A stretch of DNA of 64,000 nt from Gimesia fumaroli (GTDB taxonomy: Bacteria; Planctomycetota; Planctomycetia; Planctomycetales; Planctomycetaceae). Both the position numbers and the translations under genes were made by a program. Below are positions 17,389 through 27,153 of this stretch, one piece after another. Where the stretch lies: the NCBI RefSeq assembly GCF_007754425.1, contig NZ_CP037452.1, forward strand, positions 2,244,664 through 2,308,663, given 5' to 3'. Position 1 is the stretch's first letter. The number at the start of each line of letters is the position of its first letter. The notes under the pieces are model-generated. The model was not told where the DNA came from. It saw only the letters and a program-made list of their open reading frames with translations, and made no database searches.

Positions 17389-18897
17389 TTAGAAGTCAAC
17401 TTGTGCGCGAACTGCAAGGATATCGGCATTGCTGTTGTTGACAACAGGGCCGTTCACTGCAGGGCTGCTGTTAAGAAATGCGTGAATGTAGTTGAATTGA
17501 AATTTGGTGTATTGATTGAGATACCAGTTGAGACCGAAGGTGAGATCCGTCAAACGACCACCCTGAATACTCTTATCATTCAGATCAATATAGGACCAGC
17601 GACCAGCCACTTCCCAGGCACCACATCCCCCGTCTCGATTATAAGGATCCAGGGGCACAACACGACCAAATACGCCTCCCTTACGGTTATAGGCACGAGA
17701 CTCTCCTGTTAAAAAATAGCCAAAGTGGGCATAAGCCCCGGAAAACGAATTCGTTTGACCATTCCGCTGTCTTACATGAGAATAAAGTACTTCCGACTGG
17801 GCATAGAAGGAACCAATGGCGTAAGCCAGTTCGGCATTGAAAAGATTAAAATTTTGTGTGGGAATCAGGCCTGTGTTCACAAAGGGGGGCACAAACGTGG
17901 GGACACCTACCGGGACTTGAGCGGCTCCACCCGTTTCTGAGACGAAGATTTCTGGTTGATTACGATACTGAAGCAGATTGTTAGCCGGATTGCCAAAGCT
18001 GTAACCTCCGCCGATGTGTAAGAGTCCGTTACCGTCTCCGTTGTCGATTAACAAATGTGTCAAACGTGTGGCTAGGCCATAACCGCCACTGTCGCCCACG
18101 TTTCCACCGTAGGTGTCTGTGGGAAATCGAAATCCGGAGAGTGCCCAGGTTGATTGTTCGTCTTCCGAGTGGCCAAAGGTCATCGCACCGATTTGTCGGA
18201 ATGGCAGAAACGCAAACGGGAGTGCTCGTTCAAGAAATGTGAGCTCTTTGACGCTGGTGAGTCCATCCATTCCAAAAGGCTGTCGATATTGCCCGATCCT
18301 CACGGTATTCGTTCCCATCGCTTCGCGTACTTCCAACCACACATCCATGAAGCTGGGGCGTCCGGGGAACGCGAAATCCATTTCAAGCATATACCCTACG
18401 TTCTCCCAGGCATCACCGGTGGCTGCCAGCCGGGCGCGACGAAAATCGGCACCGTCCTGTAAATCACCTACCGCCTGGATATTGCCGGCATCTTGATGAA
18501 ACCAGACCGCATCGGCTTGAAAGAATCCCGTCAGGCGTGCGGTCGGATATTTGTTTCCGTTTGCAGGATCGTTGCTGAGGAGCGAAGGCAAATCTGAATC
18601 GTATTCATCTTCTTCGGATGTAATGGGCCCATTCGGGTATTGATTCATCAGTGTCTGTTGTGACTTCAATTCATCAATCTGCCTCTGTAGAGATTGAAGG
18701 TGGGAATGGACTCCGTTTTCGTTTGGTTCTGGAGCAGGTGGTTGTGCCTGGCCCTCTAAAACGGATAGTGTCAACACGAATAACAGGGTCAGAAACCAGA
18801 TAGAAATCGTTCGCAGAGACGGTAATTCGATGTCATTGCGCTTGTTGGGTGAGGCTGAGAAATATGGGGTCTCTTGAAAATCCGTTTCTTGGTTCAT
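17389..18897 (-). CDS. OprP/OprO-like outer-membrane porin
   Basis: This protein of about 502 residues resembles the phosphate-selective porin O/P family. It has an N-terminal hydrophobic export segment ([19 protein letters not shown], starting near residue 33), a short coiled coil ([15 protein letters not shown]), and a long beta-barrel region with repeated strands such as [42 protein letters not shown], and a C-terminal LAVRAQVDF ending in an aromatic residue. The ATG at 18897 is chosen because GAGGGA lies about 11 bases upstream; a TTG at 18915 is the alternative. Beside a bicarbonate transporter, an anion-selective pore for bicarbonate or phosphate is a reasonable guess. The regulator genes lie divergently. 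Confidence 0.85.
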   Translation of the reverse strand: MNQETDFQETPYFSASPNKRNDIELPSLRTISIWFLTLLFVLTLSVLEGQAQPPAPEPNENGVHSHLQSLQRQIDELKSQQTLMNQYPNGPITSEEDEYDSDLPSLLSNDPANGNKYPTARLTGFFQADAVWFHQDAGNIQAVGDLQDGADFRRARLAATGDAWENVGYMLEMDFAFPGRPSFMDVWLEVREAMGTNTVRIGQYRQPFGMDGLTSVKELTFLERALPFAFLPFRQIGAMTFGHSEDEQSTWALSGFRFPTDTYGGNVGDSGGYGLATRLTHLLIDNGDGNGLLHIGGGYSFGNPANNLLQYRNQPEIFVSETGGAAQVPVGVPTFVPPFVNTGLIPTQNFNLFNAELAYAIGSFYAQSEVLYSHVRQRNGQTNSFSGAYAHFGYFLTGESRAYNRKGGVFGRVVPLDPYNRDGGCGAWEVAGRWSYIDLNDKSIQGGRLTDLTFGLNWYLNQYTKFQFNYIHAFLNSSPAVNGPVVNNSNADILAVRAQVDF

Positions 18898-19350
18898 TAC
18901 TTTTGTTTCCCTCAAAATCCTTTAATTGGTCAATGCTTTCAAGCAAAGCAACTCAGGTACCAACTGGCGGGAGATTGGTTGTCACGCGTGTTCCACCTCA
19001 CGAGTTTACGGAATACGGAGACTCAGTGGTCTGTATCGGATGAGAGCATGCCCAACGTGATAAAATCATTTAAGATTTTAAAAAACAGGATTTGGGTTAA
19101 AGAATCGTGCAATGATCTGCACACACTCTGCAAAAAGCTGCAGGGATATTAGCCATGTGAGCCGGTTTGATTTTAGTCGATTGAGAAAATTTGAATTGAG
19201 GCATAGAATTGTTGTATCTATAGAGGCCTTATTACAGATCAAGTGATCGGCCTTTCATACCTCTCAAGCAAACCCCTGCCTCCCTTACACAAAACGATGT
19301 GTCTATGATGCCGGGATGGGCTGAAATAGATCAGGGGCGGGAGACAGCAG
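18898..19350. other. Divergent intergenic region between the porin and the sensor kinase
   Basis: These 453 bases should contain promoters for the porin (minus) and the kinase-regulator operon (plus). A minus-strand TGTGCA-N5-TTGCA near 19109-19124 resembles a sigma-54 site but lacks one of the invariant GG bases. No repeat or small gene was recognised. Confidence 0.35.
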
Positions 19351-20703
19351 ATGTTTCATGTCTACGAAACACGAGTCAGTCGCGGATTTCAACTGGCCAT
19401 CGGAGGTTTGGCGTTATTAAGCCTTACTGCACTGGTTGTTACGTTTTGGATTCTGGCCGACTTTCAGCGCGAGCAGGAAATCGTGGCGAAGATCATTCGA
19501 GATCTGCCCGACAGTGATCTGGCCGTCGCACGAGAGCTCGCCGGTGAACTCCGTTTCCAATCTCAGTTATCGATTTTGCTTGTCCTGAATATTATCGCGA
19601 CCGGAATTGCAGTCGTATTACTGGTGCGTGCTTATCTGAACAGCGAACGCTCCCTCCGCGAAGTCAAAGTCATGGCGAGTGATGTTCTCGCCAGTATGGA
19701 TCAGGGAGTGCTGACCACGGATCGCAATGAGATCATCACCAGTATCAACCCACGGGGCCGCCAACTGCTTGGATTGGAGGGGACTGTGATTGGTCGTCCA
19801 TTGTCTGATGTCGGAACGGAACACACCCTATTATGCGTGATTTGCAGCCATGTGAATGCACATCATTCTCCCGTGAGAGACTGTGATTACACGATTTCGA
19901 GTCAGGGGCACGAACAAACGTTTCGCGCAGGTTGCAGCTTACTGCGAAATGAGCGACAGGAAGAACTGGGAACTGTACTCCATGTACGCGATGTCACCGA
20001 GCGGGCACTCATGGAACAAAGGCTGCGGCGGATGGAACGTTATGCGGGGCTGGGTTCGCTGGCGACGGGGCTTCAGCACGAGATCAAGAACCCACTCAGT
20101 GCCTTGTCACTCCACGTCCAACTGCTTGACGAAGCGCTTGTGGAACAGTCTTCTACGAAAGAAATTGATGAAATGCTGGGAGTCATTCGAACTGAAATCA
20201 ACCGATTGGCTGCCGTGTTGGAAGGCTTTCGTGATTATGCTTCCATGTCGGAGCCGGGACGCTCTGCCGTTGATCTGTCTGCCTTGATCAAGAAACTTGT
20301 GCGGTTCATTGGACCACAGGCTGAACAGCAGCAGGTGAAGATTGAAGTCCATCTACCCGAAGAAAAGCTTCCTGACATGCAGGCAGATTCCGTTCACATT
20401 GATCAAGTGCTGCTCAATCTTGCATTGAATGCGTTACAGGCTATGCCTGACTCTGGTACATTGTCAATCAGTCTGAGCCGAGAGGGAGAATGGTATCGAA
20501 TCGATGTCAGCGATACCGGAAAAGGGATTCCGATCGAGTTTCGTGAGCGAATCTTTGATCCGTATTTTACGACGCGTAATGAAGGAACCGGCATGGGACT
20601 TGCTCTATGTGAAAAGATTGTGCGTCAACATGATGGTACAATTGAACTATCCACCGGATCGAGTGGAACGACTTTCACTGTTTTATTACCTCTAAGCGAG
20701 TAG
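19351..20703 (+). CDS. Membrane sensor histidine kinase (NtrB-like) of the carbon cluster
   Basis: This 450-residue kinase has two membrane helices (about 13-37 and 70-92) that enclose only a short external loop, so it probably senses an internal or membrane signal. A PAS-like domain (about 105-225) carries an unusual Cys/His cluster: Cys162, Cys165, His167, His171, His172, Cys178 and Cys195. The HisKA helix follows with His243 in LQHEIKNPLSAL, and then the ATPase domain (LNLALNALQAMP, DTGKGIP, GTGMGLAL). The stop is three bases before the regulator ATG, so the pair is one operon. The Cys/His cluster could bind a metal, haem or iron-sulfur centre, or act as a redox switch; that is inference. 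Confidence 0.92.
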   Translation: MFHVYETRVSRGFQLAIGGLALLSLTALVVTFWILADFQREQEIVAKIIRDLPDSDLAVARELAGELRFQSQLSILLVLNIIATGIAVVLLVRAYLNSERSLREVKVMASDVLASMDQGVLTTDRNEIITSINPRGRQLLGLEGTVIGRPLSDVGTEHTLLCVICSHVNAHHSPVRDCDYTISSQGHEQTFRAGCSLLRNERQEELGTVLHVRDVTERALMEQRLRRMERYAGLGSLATGLQHEIKNPLSALSLHVQLLDEALVEQSSTKEIDEMLGVIRTEINRLAAVLEGFRDYASMSEPGRSAVDLSALIKKLVRFIGPQAEQQQVKIEVHLPEEKLPDMQADSVHIDQVLLNLALNALQAMPDSGTLSISLSREGEWYRIDVSDTGKGIPIEFRERIFDPYFTTRNEGTGMGLALCEKIVRQHDGTIELSTGSSGTTFTVLLPLSE

Positions 20704-20705
20704 TT

Positions 20706-22067
20706 ATGCAATCAGACGGCTTTGGGATTTTGATTATCGATGACGAGCCAAACATTCGCTCTGGCCTTGCCAAAGGGTTAGCCAGGGAAGCGGATGTAGT
20801 GGAAACAGCCAGTGATGGAGAAGAGGGGCTGGCTCGGTTCCAGGAAGGTTTTTTTCAATTGGTGATTGCAGATGTTCGCCTGCCGGGTGAAATGGATGGG
20901 TTGGAGCTGATTCAGCAGATACTGCGTAGCCGTCCGCAAACGACAGCGATTATTATCACAGCGCATGGAACAGTTGAAACGGCTGTCAAAGCGATGAGGC
21001 TGGGGGCTTTCGATTTCATTACCAAGCCCTTAGATTTGAATCTGATTCGGCACCAGGTTCGCAAAGCGCGAGAGCATCACCGTCTGCAGATTGAAAATCG
21101 TGAGCTGCGTAATCGTCTTGTGAATGCAGGCGAGGTTTCGAATATCATTGGCAACTGCGCTGCCATGCACGATGTATTTCAGCAGATTCGTCAGGTCGCG
21201 GCGACCGATGCCACGGTTCTGATTCAGGGAGAGAGCGGGACAGGAAAAGAGCTTATTGCTCGGGCGCTACATGACCTGAGTAATCGGAGCAGTGGCCCGT
21301 TTGTCGCCGTCAATCTGGGAGCGATGCCCGAGACACTTCTCGAAAGTGAATTATTCGGCCACGAGAAAGGATCTTTCAGCGGTGCCACACGACAAAAGCC
21401 CGGCTGCTTCGAACAGGCCCAGGGTGGTTCTCTGTTTCTGGATGAAGTCACAGAGATGCCGGCCAAAAGTCAGGTCGATCTGTTGCGGGTTCTGGAGACG
21501 CAACAGTTTATGCGCGTGGGTGGTGAAGAGGTGATGAAGAGTGATGCACGCATCATTTCTGCGACTAATAAATCAGTAGAGCCATTAATCGAAGAAGGAA
21601 CCTTTCGCGAGGATTTGTTCTATCGACTGAATGTCATTCCAATTCATGTTCCGGCATTACGCGAACGCCGGGATGACATCCCTTTGCTGGTCGAACATTT
21701 TCTGACCCATTTCTGTCAGCGTCACAATCGACCTCATAAGAAAATCTCCCCTGAAGCAATGCAGAAGCTGGTCAGTGCGCGTTGGCCCGGTAATGTTCGC
21801 CAACTTCGTAATGTGATCGAAAGATTGGTTGTGACGCTGCCGGGCGATGTGATACATGCTACGGATTTACCCGACGACCTGAATCCCACAGTTTCATCTT
21901 CAAGTGAACCCTTAAAAACCTTAGCCGAAGTCACAGAAGACGCAGAGAAAGCAGCGATCTCGGCTGCCCTGGTTGTTTGCGATTATCATCGTGAAAAAAC
22001 CGCAAAAATGCTCGGAGTCAGTGTCCGCACACTGCACTACAAAATGAGTCGTTACGGGCTCCATTAG
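20706..22067 (+). CDS. NtrC-family sigma-54-dependent response regulator
   Basis: This 453-residue regulator has a receiver domain (phosphoacceptor Asp56 in IADVRLP), an AAA+ sigma-54 activator domain (Walker A GESGTGKE, Walker B SLFLDEV), and a Fis-type helix-turn-helix at the C-terminus (EKTAKMLGVSVRTLHYKMSRYG). The loop that contacts sigma-54, usually GAFTGA, reads GSFSGA at 222-227: the key Gly is kept, and Thr is replaced by Ser. The cognate kinase is directly upstream. The best sigma-54 promoter in the window lies before sbtA about 6 kb away, so control of bicarbonate uptake is the leading hypothesis. Confidence 0.92.
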   Translation: MQSDGFGILIIDDEPNIRSGLAKGLAREADVVETASDGEEGLARFQEGFFQLVIADVRLPGEMDGLELIQQILRSRPQTTAIIITAHGTVETAVKAMRLGAFDFITKPLDLNLIRHQVRKAREHHRLQIENRELRNRLVNAGEVSNIIGNCAAMHDVFQQIRQVAATDATVLIQGESGTGKELIARALHDLSNRSSGPFVAVNLGAMPETLLESELFGHEKGSFSGATRQKPGCFEQAQGGSLFLDEVTEMPAKSQVDLLRVLETQQFMRVGGEEVMKSDARIISATNKSVEPLIEEGTFREDLFYRLNVIPIHVPALRERRDDIPLLVEHFLTHFCQRHNRPHKKISPEAMQKLVSARWPGNVRQLRNVIERLVVTLPGDVIHATDLPDDLNPTVSSSSEPLKTLAEVTEDAEKAAISAALVVCDYHREKTAKMLGVSVRTLHYKMSRYGLH

Positions 22068-22094
22068 GCACACAGAATTCTTTGAATCTGTGCC
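22067..22094 (+). terminator. Imperfect hairpin after the NtrC-type regulator
   Basis: GGCACACAGAATTC (22067-22080) faces GAATCTGTGCC (22084-22094) across a TTT loop, with two small bulges. It begins at the stop codon of the regulator gene. No T-run follows, so it is at best a weak or factor-assisted terminator. Confidence 0.35.
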
Positions 22095-22371
22095 CAGACA
22101 ACTTCCTCTCAGCCCGAAGTTTAGCTCGCACGTACATTGCTGGTTGGGTTAAGATAAAGCCAATGTAACCTGATTCCTATTGAACAGGTTGATTGTGGGC
22201 GACTCTCTCTCTGATCCGGGAAATGTTTGTCTACACTGAATAACAAGCGTTCATTCGTGGCATTGCTTCCGCTTCTGGGGCGTGTTATAAATTAATGTAT
22301 GTGTTTCAATTAGTGTTGATGAATCGAGCAACTTGAGCTGCGGAGAACGTAGGAAAGTGCAAGTAAAAACT

Positions 22372-25300
22372 ATGATGACATCGTCGTATTATCTGTCAGC
22401 GCGGAACATGACAGTATTTTTGCTGTTCGTGGCACTGATGCATCCGGAGATTTCTCGTGCGGCTGAGCCACTGGAATATAATCGGGATATTCGCCCCATT
22501 CTGGCTGACCATTGCTTTGCCTGTCATGGCGCGGACAGTGCGGCCCGTAAAGCGGATTTGCGACTTGATCAGCGTGAAGCGGCAATTGAATTTGGTGCGA
22601 TCATTGAGGGGAAACCTGATGAAAGCGAACTGATCGCACGTATTCTAAGTGATGATCCCGATCTCGTGATGCCTCCACACGCATCTAAAAATCCCCTCAC
22701 CGAGGCACAGAAAGAAGCCTTAAAACAGTGGGTCGCAGCCGGGGCGAATTATCAACCTCACTGGTCCTTTATTGCACCGCAGCGGCCCAGCCAGCCAGCC
22801 GTCAAGAACACTGCCTGGAGTAAGAATGCCATTGATCGGTTTGTACTGGCTCGACTGGAAGCCAACGGATTGTCGCCGGCACCAGAGGCCAACGCGTCCA
22901 CTTTATTTCGTCGGTTGTATCTCGACATCACGGGGCTTCCACCAGTTCCTAATGAAGTCATTCAGTTTGTTGCCGATTATCGTCAGCGAAAAGATGCTGC
23001 TCTCTCGGAATGGATTGACCGATTGATGTCAACGACTGCCTGGGGAGAACATCGGGCTCGTTACTGGCTGGATGCGGCGCGTTATGGCGACACTCATGGT
23101 TTGCACTTTGATAACTATCGTGAGATGTGGATTTATCGTGACTGGGTCATTCGCGCCTTTAACAGGAATCTGCCTTTTGACCAATTCACAGTGGAACAAC
23201 TGGCAGGAGACCTGCTGCCCGACCCGACGACGGACCAGCTGATAGCCACCGGGTTTCAACGTTGCAACATCACCACAAACGAAGGGGGCACGATCGATGA
23301 AGAGAATCTGGCAAATTATGCCTCTGACCGTGTTCAGACATTTGGCTGGGTCTACCTTGGTTTAACAACCAACTGTGCTCAGTGTCATGATCACAAGTTT
23401 GACCCGCTCACGATGAAAGACTATTACTCGCTGGCTGCCTTCTTCCGAAATACAACACAAGGTCCCAAAGATGGAAACGTGGCCGATGGCCGCGGCCCTT
23501 CTATAATGGTCCCTTCCGCCGAGGATCAGCCACGCTGGAATGCGCTGCCCGATGAAATTGCATCAGCAAAACAGAAACGGGATGCACGCAAAAAAGACGC
23601 GCGCTCCGATTTCAAGAAGTGGTTGGACTCAGTGACGCCCGATTCGATCGGTCAGGACATTCCCAATGATAAGCTCGTATTGCACCTGCCACTCAATGAA
23701 GGGCAGGGGAAGGAACTGCAAGCGATCGGTCTGAAAGAATCACTCATTCAGGTGGGAAAACTGAATTGGGATCAGAATGGCCAGTCAGGTCCGACCCCTG
23801 TGATTAAATCAGGTGCGACATTGGAAGTGGGGAATGTTGGTGATTTCGAACGAAATCACGCTTTCAGTTATGGTGCCTGGGTGAAGACGGCGCGCAAGGA
23901 TGCCCAGGCAGGTATCCTCGCGAAAATGGATGTGAAGTCCTCTTATCGTGGCTGGGACCTGTGGCAGAACGGCCAGTCATTCGGTACTCACATCATTGAT
24001 GCCTGGCCCGGAAACGCTCTGAAAGTTGTTACGCGCAACAGAGTGGTGAAACCGGGAAAATGGCAGCATGTCTTCGTGACCTATAATGGTTCTGGTAAAC
24101 CTGCCGGCGTGAAGATTTTTGTTGATGGACGTGAAGAACCGATTCGTGTCGAACAGCAGTCTCTTAAAGCAGATGCTTCGATTCGCACGCCTACCCCCTT
24201 ACGTGTTGGCCAGAGGAGTGAAGGGGCCATCTTTGAAGGGGGCGCTGTTCAGGATGTCCGCCTTTATGATCGGCAACTTAGCGGCAATGAAGTCAGCGCG
24301 ATTGCTGAGAATTCTTCGATGCAGAAACTGCTTTCGATCGCTGCAGAGAAACGAACGCCTCAGCAGGCAGCGAAGTTGTACCAATATTACCTTGCAAATC
24401 ACGATGCCGCTTATCCTGAGTTAGCTGCATCGGTAGAGAGACTGGAAGCAGAACAGGCCGCGATTCGTTCTCGCAGCCCGGTGACGCATATTCAGAAAGG
24501 AAAACCGAACTCACCTGCGATGGCTCACATATTGATGCGTGGTGCCTATGATAAACCAGGAGATCAGGTCTCCGCCGCGCCCCCTGCATCACTACACGCC
24601 ATGCCAGCAGGAGCGGCTCCCAATCGACTGGGGTTGGCGCAATGGGTGGTCGATTCCCAAAATCCGCTGACGGCACGTGTAACTGTGAATCGTTTCTGGC
24701 AGGAAGTCTTCGGACAGGGAATTGTCTTGACGGCAGAAGACTTTGGAATCATGGGGGCGCCTCCCAGTCACCCGGAACTGTTGGACTGGCTCGCGGTTGA
24801 GTTTCAGGAAAATGGTTGGGACGTGAAACGGTTATTTAAACTGATGTTGATGAGCGCAACCTATCGACAGGCGGCAATCACAACGCCCGAAAAGTTAGAA
24901 AAGGATCGAGACAACATTCTGTTGTCTCGGGGCCCCCGTTTCCGTATGGATGCCGAAATGATTCGTGACTGTTCTCTAGCGGCGAGCGAATTGTTGTCGA
25001 AAAAGATGTATGGTCCCGGAACAAAACCGTATCAACCCCAAGGGATTTGGGATATTGTCGGGTTGCCCGAGGGCAATACACGGATCTATGTACAAGACAA
25101 AGGCGAGAACCTCTACCGCCGATCGATTTACAATTTCTGGAAGCGTATGGCACCTCCTCCGAATCTGGAAACGTTTAACGCACCCAGTCGGGAAGTTTGT
25201 ACCGTTCGCCGCGAAAGAACGAATACGCCGCTTCAGGCATTGGTCACATTAAACGATCCGCAATTTGTCGAAGCGGCCCGAAATCTGGCACAGAAAGCGA

Positions 25301-25569
25301 TTCTCAACGGAGGGGATCAGTTTGAAGACCGACTGCAATTTGTGGCACAGCGTTTGTTGGCTCGAAAACTGCGAACAGAAGAGCAAGCAATAGCCCGTTC
25401 GTCATTTGATGATCTAGCCGCCTATTATACGTCACATATTGAAGACGGAAAAAAACTAATTGCAGTAGGCGATTCAAAACCAGCTGAGCAGGTTGATGTG
25501 GCGACACTCGCTGCCTGGACGATGCTGGTCAACGAACTAATGAATCTGGATGAAACATTAAATAAATAA
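22372..25569 (+). CDS. PSCyt1/DUF1549/DUF1553 protein with LamG-like insert (pair 1)
   Basis: This exported planctomycete protein is about 1065 residues long. After a signal peptide comes a PSCyt1 cytochrome-like domain with the haem motif CFACH ([20 protein letters not shown]). A DUF1549 domain follows, containing a second CxxCH ([13 protein letters not shown]). In the middle (about 430-640) is a LamG/concanavalin-like domain with FSYGAWVKT and [12 protein letters not shown], typical of glycan-binding jelly rolls. The C-terminal DUF1553 domain has [44 protein letters not shown] and a final MNLDETLN. The ATG at 22372 is preferred to a TTG at 22333. The DUF1501 partner follows after 65 bases. 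A role in polysaccharide or sulfated-glycan use is often supposed, but no reaction is known. Confidence 0.9.
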   Translation: MMTSSYYLSARNMTVFLLFVALMHPEISRAAEPLEYNRDIRPILADHCFACHGADSAARKADLRLDQREAAIEFGAIIEGKPDESELIARILSDDPDLVMPPHASKNPLTEAQKEALKQWVAAGANYQPHWSFIAPQRPSQPAVKNTAWSKNAIDRFVLARLEANGLSPAPEANASTLFRRLYLDITGLPPVPNEVIQFVADYRQRKDAALSEWIDRLMSTTAWGEHRARYWLDAARYGDTHGLHFDNYREMWIYRDWVIRAFNRNLPFDQFTVEQLAGDLLPDPTTDQLIATGFQRCNITTNEGGTIDEENLANYASDRVQTFGWVYLGLTTNCAQCHDHKFDPLTMKDYYSLAAFFRNTTQGPKDGNVADGRGPSIMVPSAEDQPRWNALPDEIASAKQKRDARKKDARSDFKKWLDSVTPDSIGQDIPNDKLVLHLPLNEGQGKELQAIGLKESLIQVGKLNWDQNGQSGPTPVIKSGATLEVGNVGDFERNHAFSYGAWVKTARKDAQAGILAKMDVKSSYRGWDLWQNGQSFGTHIIDAWPGNALKVVTRNRVVKPGKWQHVFVTYNGSGKPAGVKIFVDGREEPIRVEQQSLKADASIRTPTPLRVGQRSEGAIFEGGAVQDVRLYDRQLSGNEVSAIAENSSMQKLLSIAAEKRTPQQAAKLYQYYLANHDAAYPELAASVERLEAEQAAIRSRSPVTHIQKGKPNSPAMAHILMRGAYDKPGDQVSAAPPASLHAMPAGAAPNRLGLAQWVVDSQNPLTARVTVNRFWQEVFGQGIVLTAEDFGIMGAPPSHPELLDWLAVEFQENGWDVKRLFKLMLMSATYRQAAITTPEKLEKDRDNILLSRGPRFRMDAEMIRDCSLAASELLSKKMYGPGTKPYQPQGIWDIVGLPEGNTRIYVQDKGENLYRRSIYNFWKRMAPPPNLETFNAPSREVCTVRRERTNTPLQALVTLNDPQFVEAARNLAQKAILNGGDQFEDRLQFVAQRLLARKLRTEEQAIARSSFDDLAAYYTSHIEDGKKLIAVGDSKPAEQVDVATLAAWTMLVNELMNLDETLNK

Positions 25570-25634
25570 CCAGTCTGACGCACTCTCATTTGAGGTGCAG
25601 GTTGACTGTAGTGGCTAATTTCGGAGTTCTGATT

Positions 25635-27083
25635 ATGAACATCTTGGAAGACTTTCACCAACTGGAAACACGCCGTCATTTTTTTTCTCGCGGGCGGCAT
25701 CTGCTAGGTGGGGCGGCTCTGGCTTCATTGCTCGGGAATTCAACAAAAGCGGCGACTGAAAGCCAGCCCGTGGGAAGTCATTTTCCCGCCAAAGCAAAAC
25801 GGGTGATTTATCTGCACATGGTGGGAGGACCTTCGCAGATGGATCTGTTCGATTACAAGCCGGTCATGCAGAAATTCTACGACAAAGATCTTCCCGACTC
25901 AGTTCGTATGGGGCAGCGTCTGACAACGATGACCAGCGGCCAGAAACGATTTCCGATTGCACCCTCAAAATACAAATTCAGCCCGGCTGGTGAGTCCGGC
26001 ATGTGGATGAATACCGAGCTGCTGCCCAACCTTGCGAAGAAGGCCGATGAAATCTGCTGGATGCGCAGCCTGCATACCGAAGCCATCAATCACGAACCTG
26101 CCATCGCAGCGATGCAGACGGGGAATCAAGTCCCCGGACGCCCCTGTCTGGGGGCATGGGCTTCCTATGGACTGGGATCCGATAACGAAAATCTGCCTGC
26201 ATTTGTAGTTCTGGTGGCGACTCCCTCCAACCGCGAACAGGAACAGGCGATTTCATCTCGACTGTGGAGTGCCGGTTACCTGCCCGGCGTCCATTCCGGA
26301 GTCTCGTTTCGCAGTAAGGGGGATCCGATTCTCTATATCAATAATCCTCCTGGTGTTCCCGATGCCATCAGAAAGAAAACGATTGATGGGCTCAACGCAC
26401 TTAACGAACTGAATTATCAGGCATTAGGTGATCCGGAAACGCACACGCGGATTCGCCAGTATGAAATGGCATTCCGGATGCAGGCGAGTGTTCCGGAATT
26501 GACCGACCTCAGCAGTGAAACCGAAAATACATTTAAACTCTACGGTGAAGCCGCCAAAAAACCAGGTACCTTTGCTAACACCGCTTTAATGACAAGGCGG
26601 CTGGCAGAGCGAGGCGTGCGGTTCATTCAGGTTTACCACAATAACTGGGATCATCATTCCAACGTGGGAGGACGCATGCCATCTCAATGCAAAGACGTTG
26701 ATCAGCCCTGTTTTGCACTGCTGGAAGACCTCAAGCAACGCGGCATGCTGGACGACACCCTGGTGATCTGGGGCGGCGAATTCGGACGCACGATCTATTC
26801 ACAGGGAAGTCTGTCCAAACAGAATTATGGCCGCGATCATCATCCCCGTTGCTTCAGTATGTGGATGGCAGGCGGGGGCGCTAAGGGCGGTGCCATCTAT
26901 GGAGAGACCGACGATTTCTCATATAACATCGTGAAAGATCCATTGCACATTCATGACTTCCATGCGACCGTGCTCAATCTGCTCGGCTTTGATCATGAGA
27001 AATTCACGTATAAGTTCCAGGGACTCGATCAAAGACTGACAGGCGTCGAACCTGCTCACGTGGTGAAAGAACTCATTTCGTAA
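25635..27083 (+). CDS. DUF1501 family exported protein (pair 1)
   Basis: This 482-residue protein is the DUF1501 partner of the gene before it. The ATG at 25635 has GGAG eight bases upstream, and the protein then starts directly with a twin-arginine-like signal (ETRRHFFSRGRHLLGGAALASLL). Family motifs are [46 protein letters not shown] and GRDHHPRCFSMWMAGGG. It resembles the DUF1501 proteins at 27154 and 35207 much more than those at 3241, 36847 and 43812, so at least two subfamilies are present. It probably acts in the periplasm beside its PSCyt1 partner. Confidence 0.9.
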   Translation: MNILEDFHQLETRRHFFSRGRHLLGGAALASLLGNSTKAATESQPVGSHFPAKAKRVIYLHMVGGPSQMDLFDYKPVMQKFYDKDLPDSVRMGQRLTTMTSGQKRFPIAPSKYKFSPAGESGMWMNTELLPNLAKKADEICWMRSLHTEAINHEPAIAAMQTGNQVPGRPCLGAWASYGLGSDNENLPAFVVLVATPSNREQEQAISSRLWSAGYLPGVHSGVSFRSKGDPILYINNPPGVPDAIRKKTIDGLNALNELNYQALGDPETHTRIRQYEMAFRMQASVPELTDLSSETENTFKLYGEAAKKPGTFANTALMTRRLAERGVRFIQVYHNNWDHHSNVGGRMPSQCKDVDQPCFALLEDLKQRGMLDDTLVIWGGEFGRTIYSQGSLSKQNYGRDHHPRCFSMWMAGGGAKGGAIYGETDDFSYNIVKDPLHIHDFHATVLNLLGFDHEKFTYKFQGLDQRLTGVEPAHVVKELIS

Positions 27084-27108
27084 GGAATACGTAGGACATT
27101 TGAAAATC

Positions 27109-27140
27109 TGAGAGCATGATACACTGAATGCAGCCTCTCA
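27109..27140. terminator. Hairpin between convergent DUF1501 genes
   Basis: TGAGAG (27109-27114) pairs with CTCTCA (27135-27140), flanked by TTTGAA and TTCAAA that extend the dyad imperfectly. It lies in the 70-base gap between converging genes, where a shared terminator is expected. It is weak as a hairpin. Confidence 0.35.
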
Positions 27141-27153
27141 ATTCAAAATCGAG

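Noticed and set aside
19109-19124. Possible sigma-54 site for the porin gene
   Set aside because: TGTGCA-N5-TTGCA lacks one of the invariant GG bases and is over 200 bases from the start codon.
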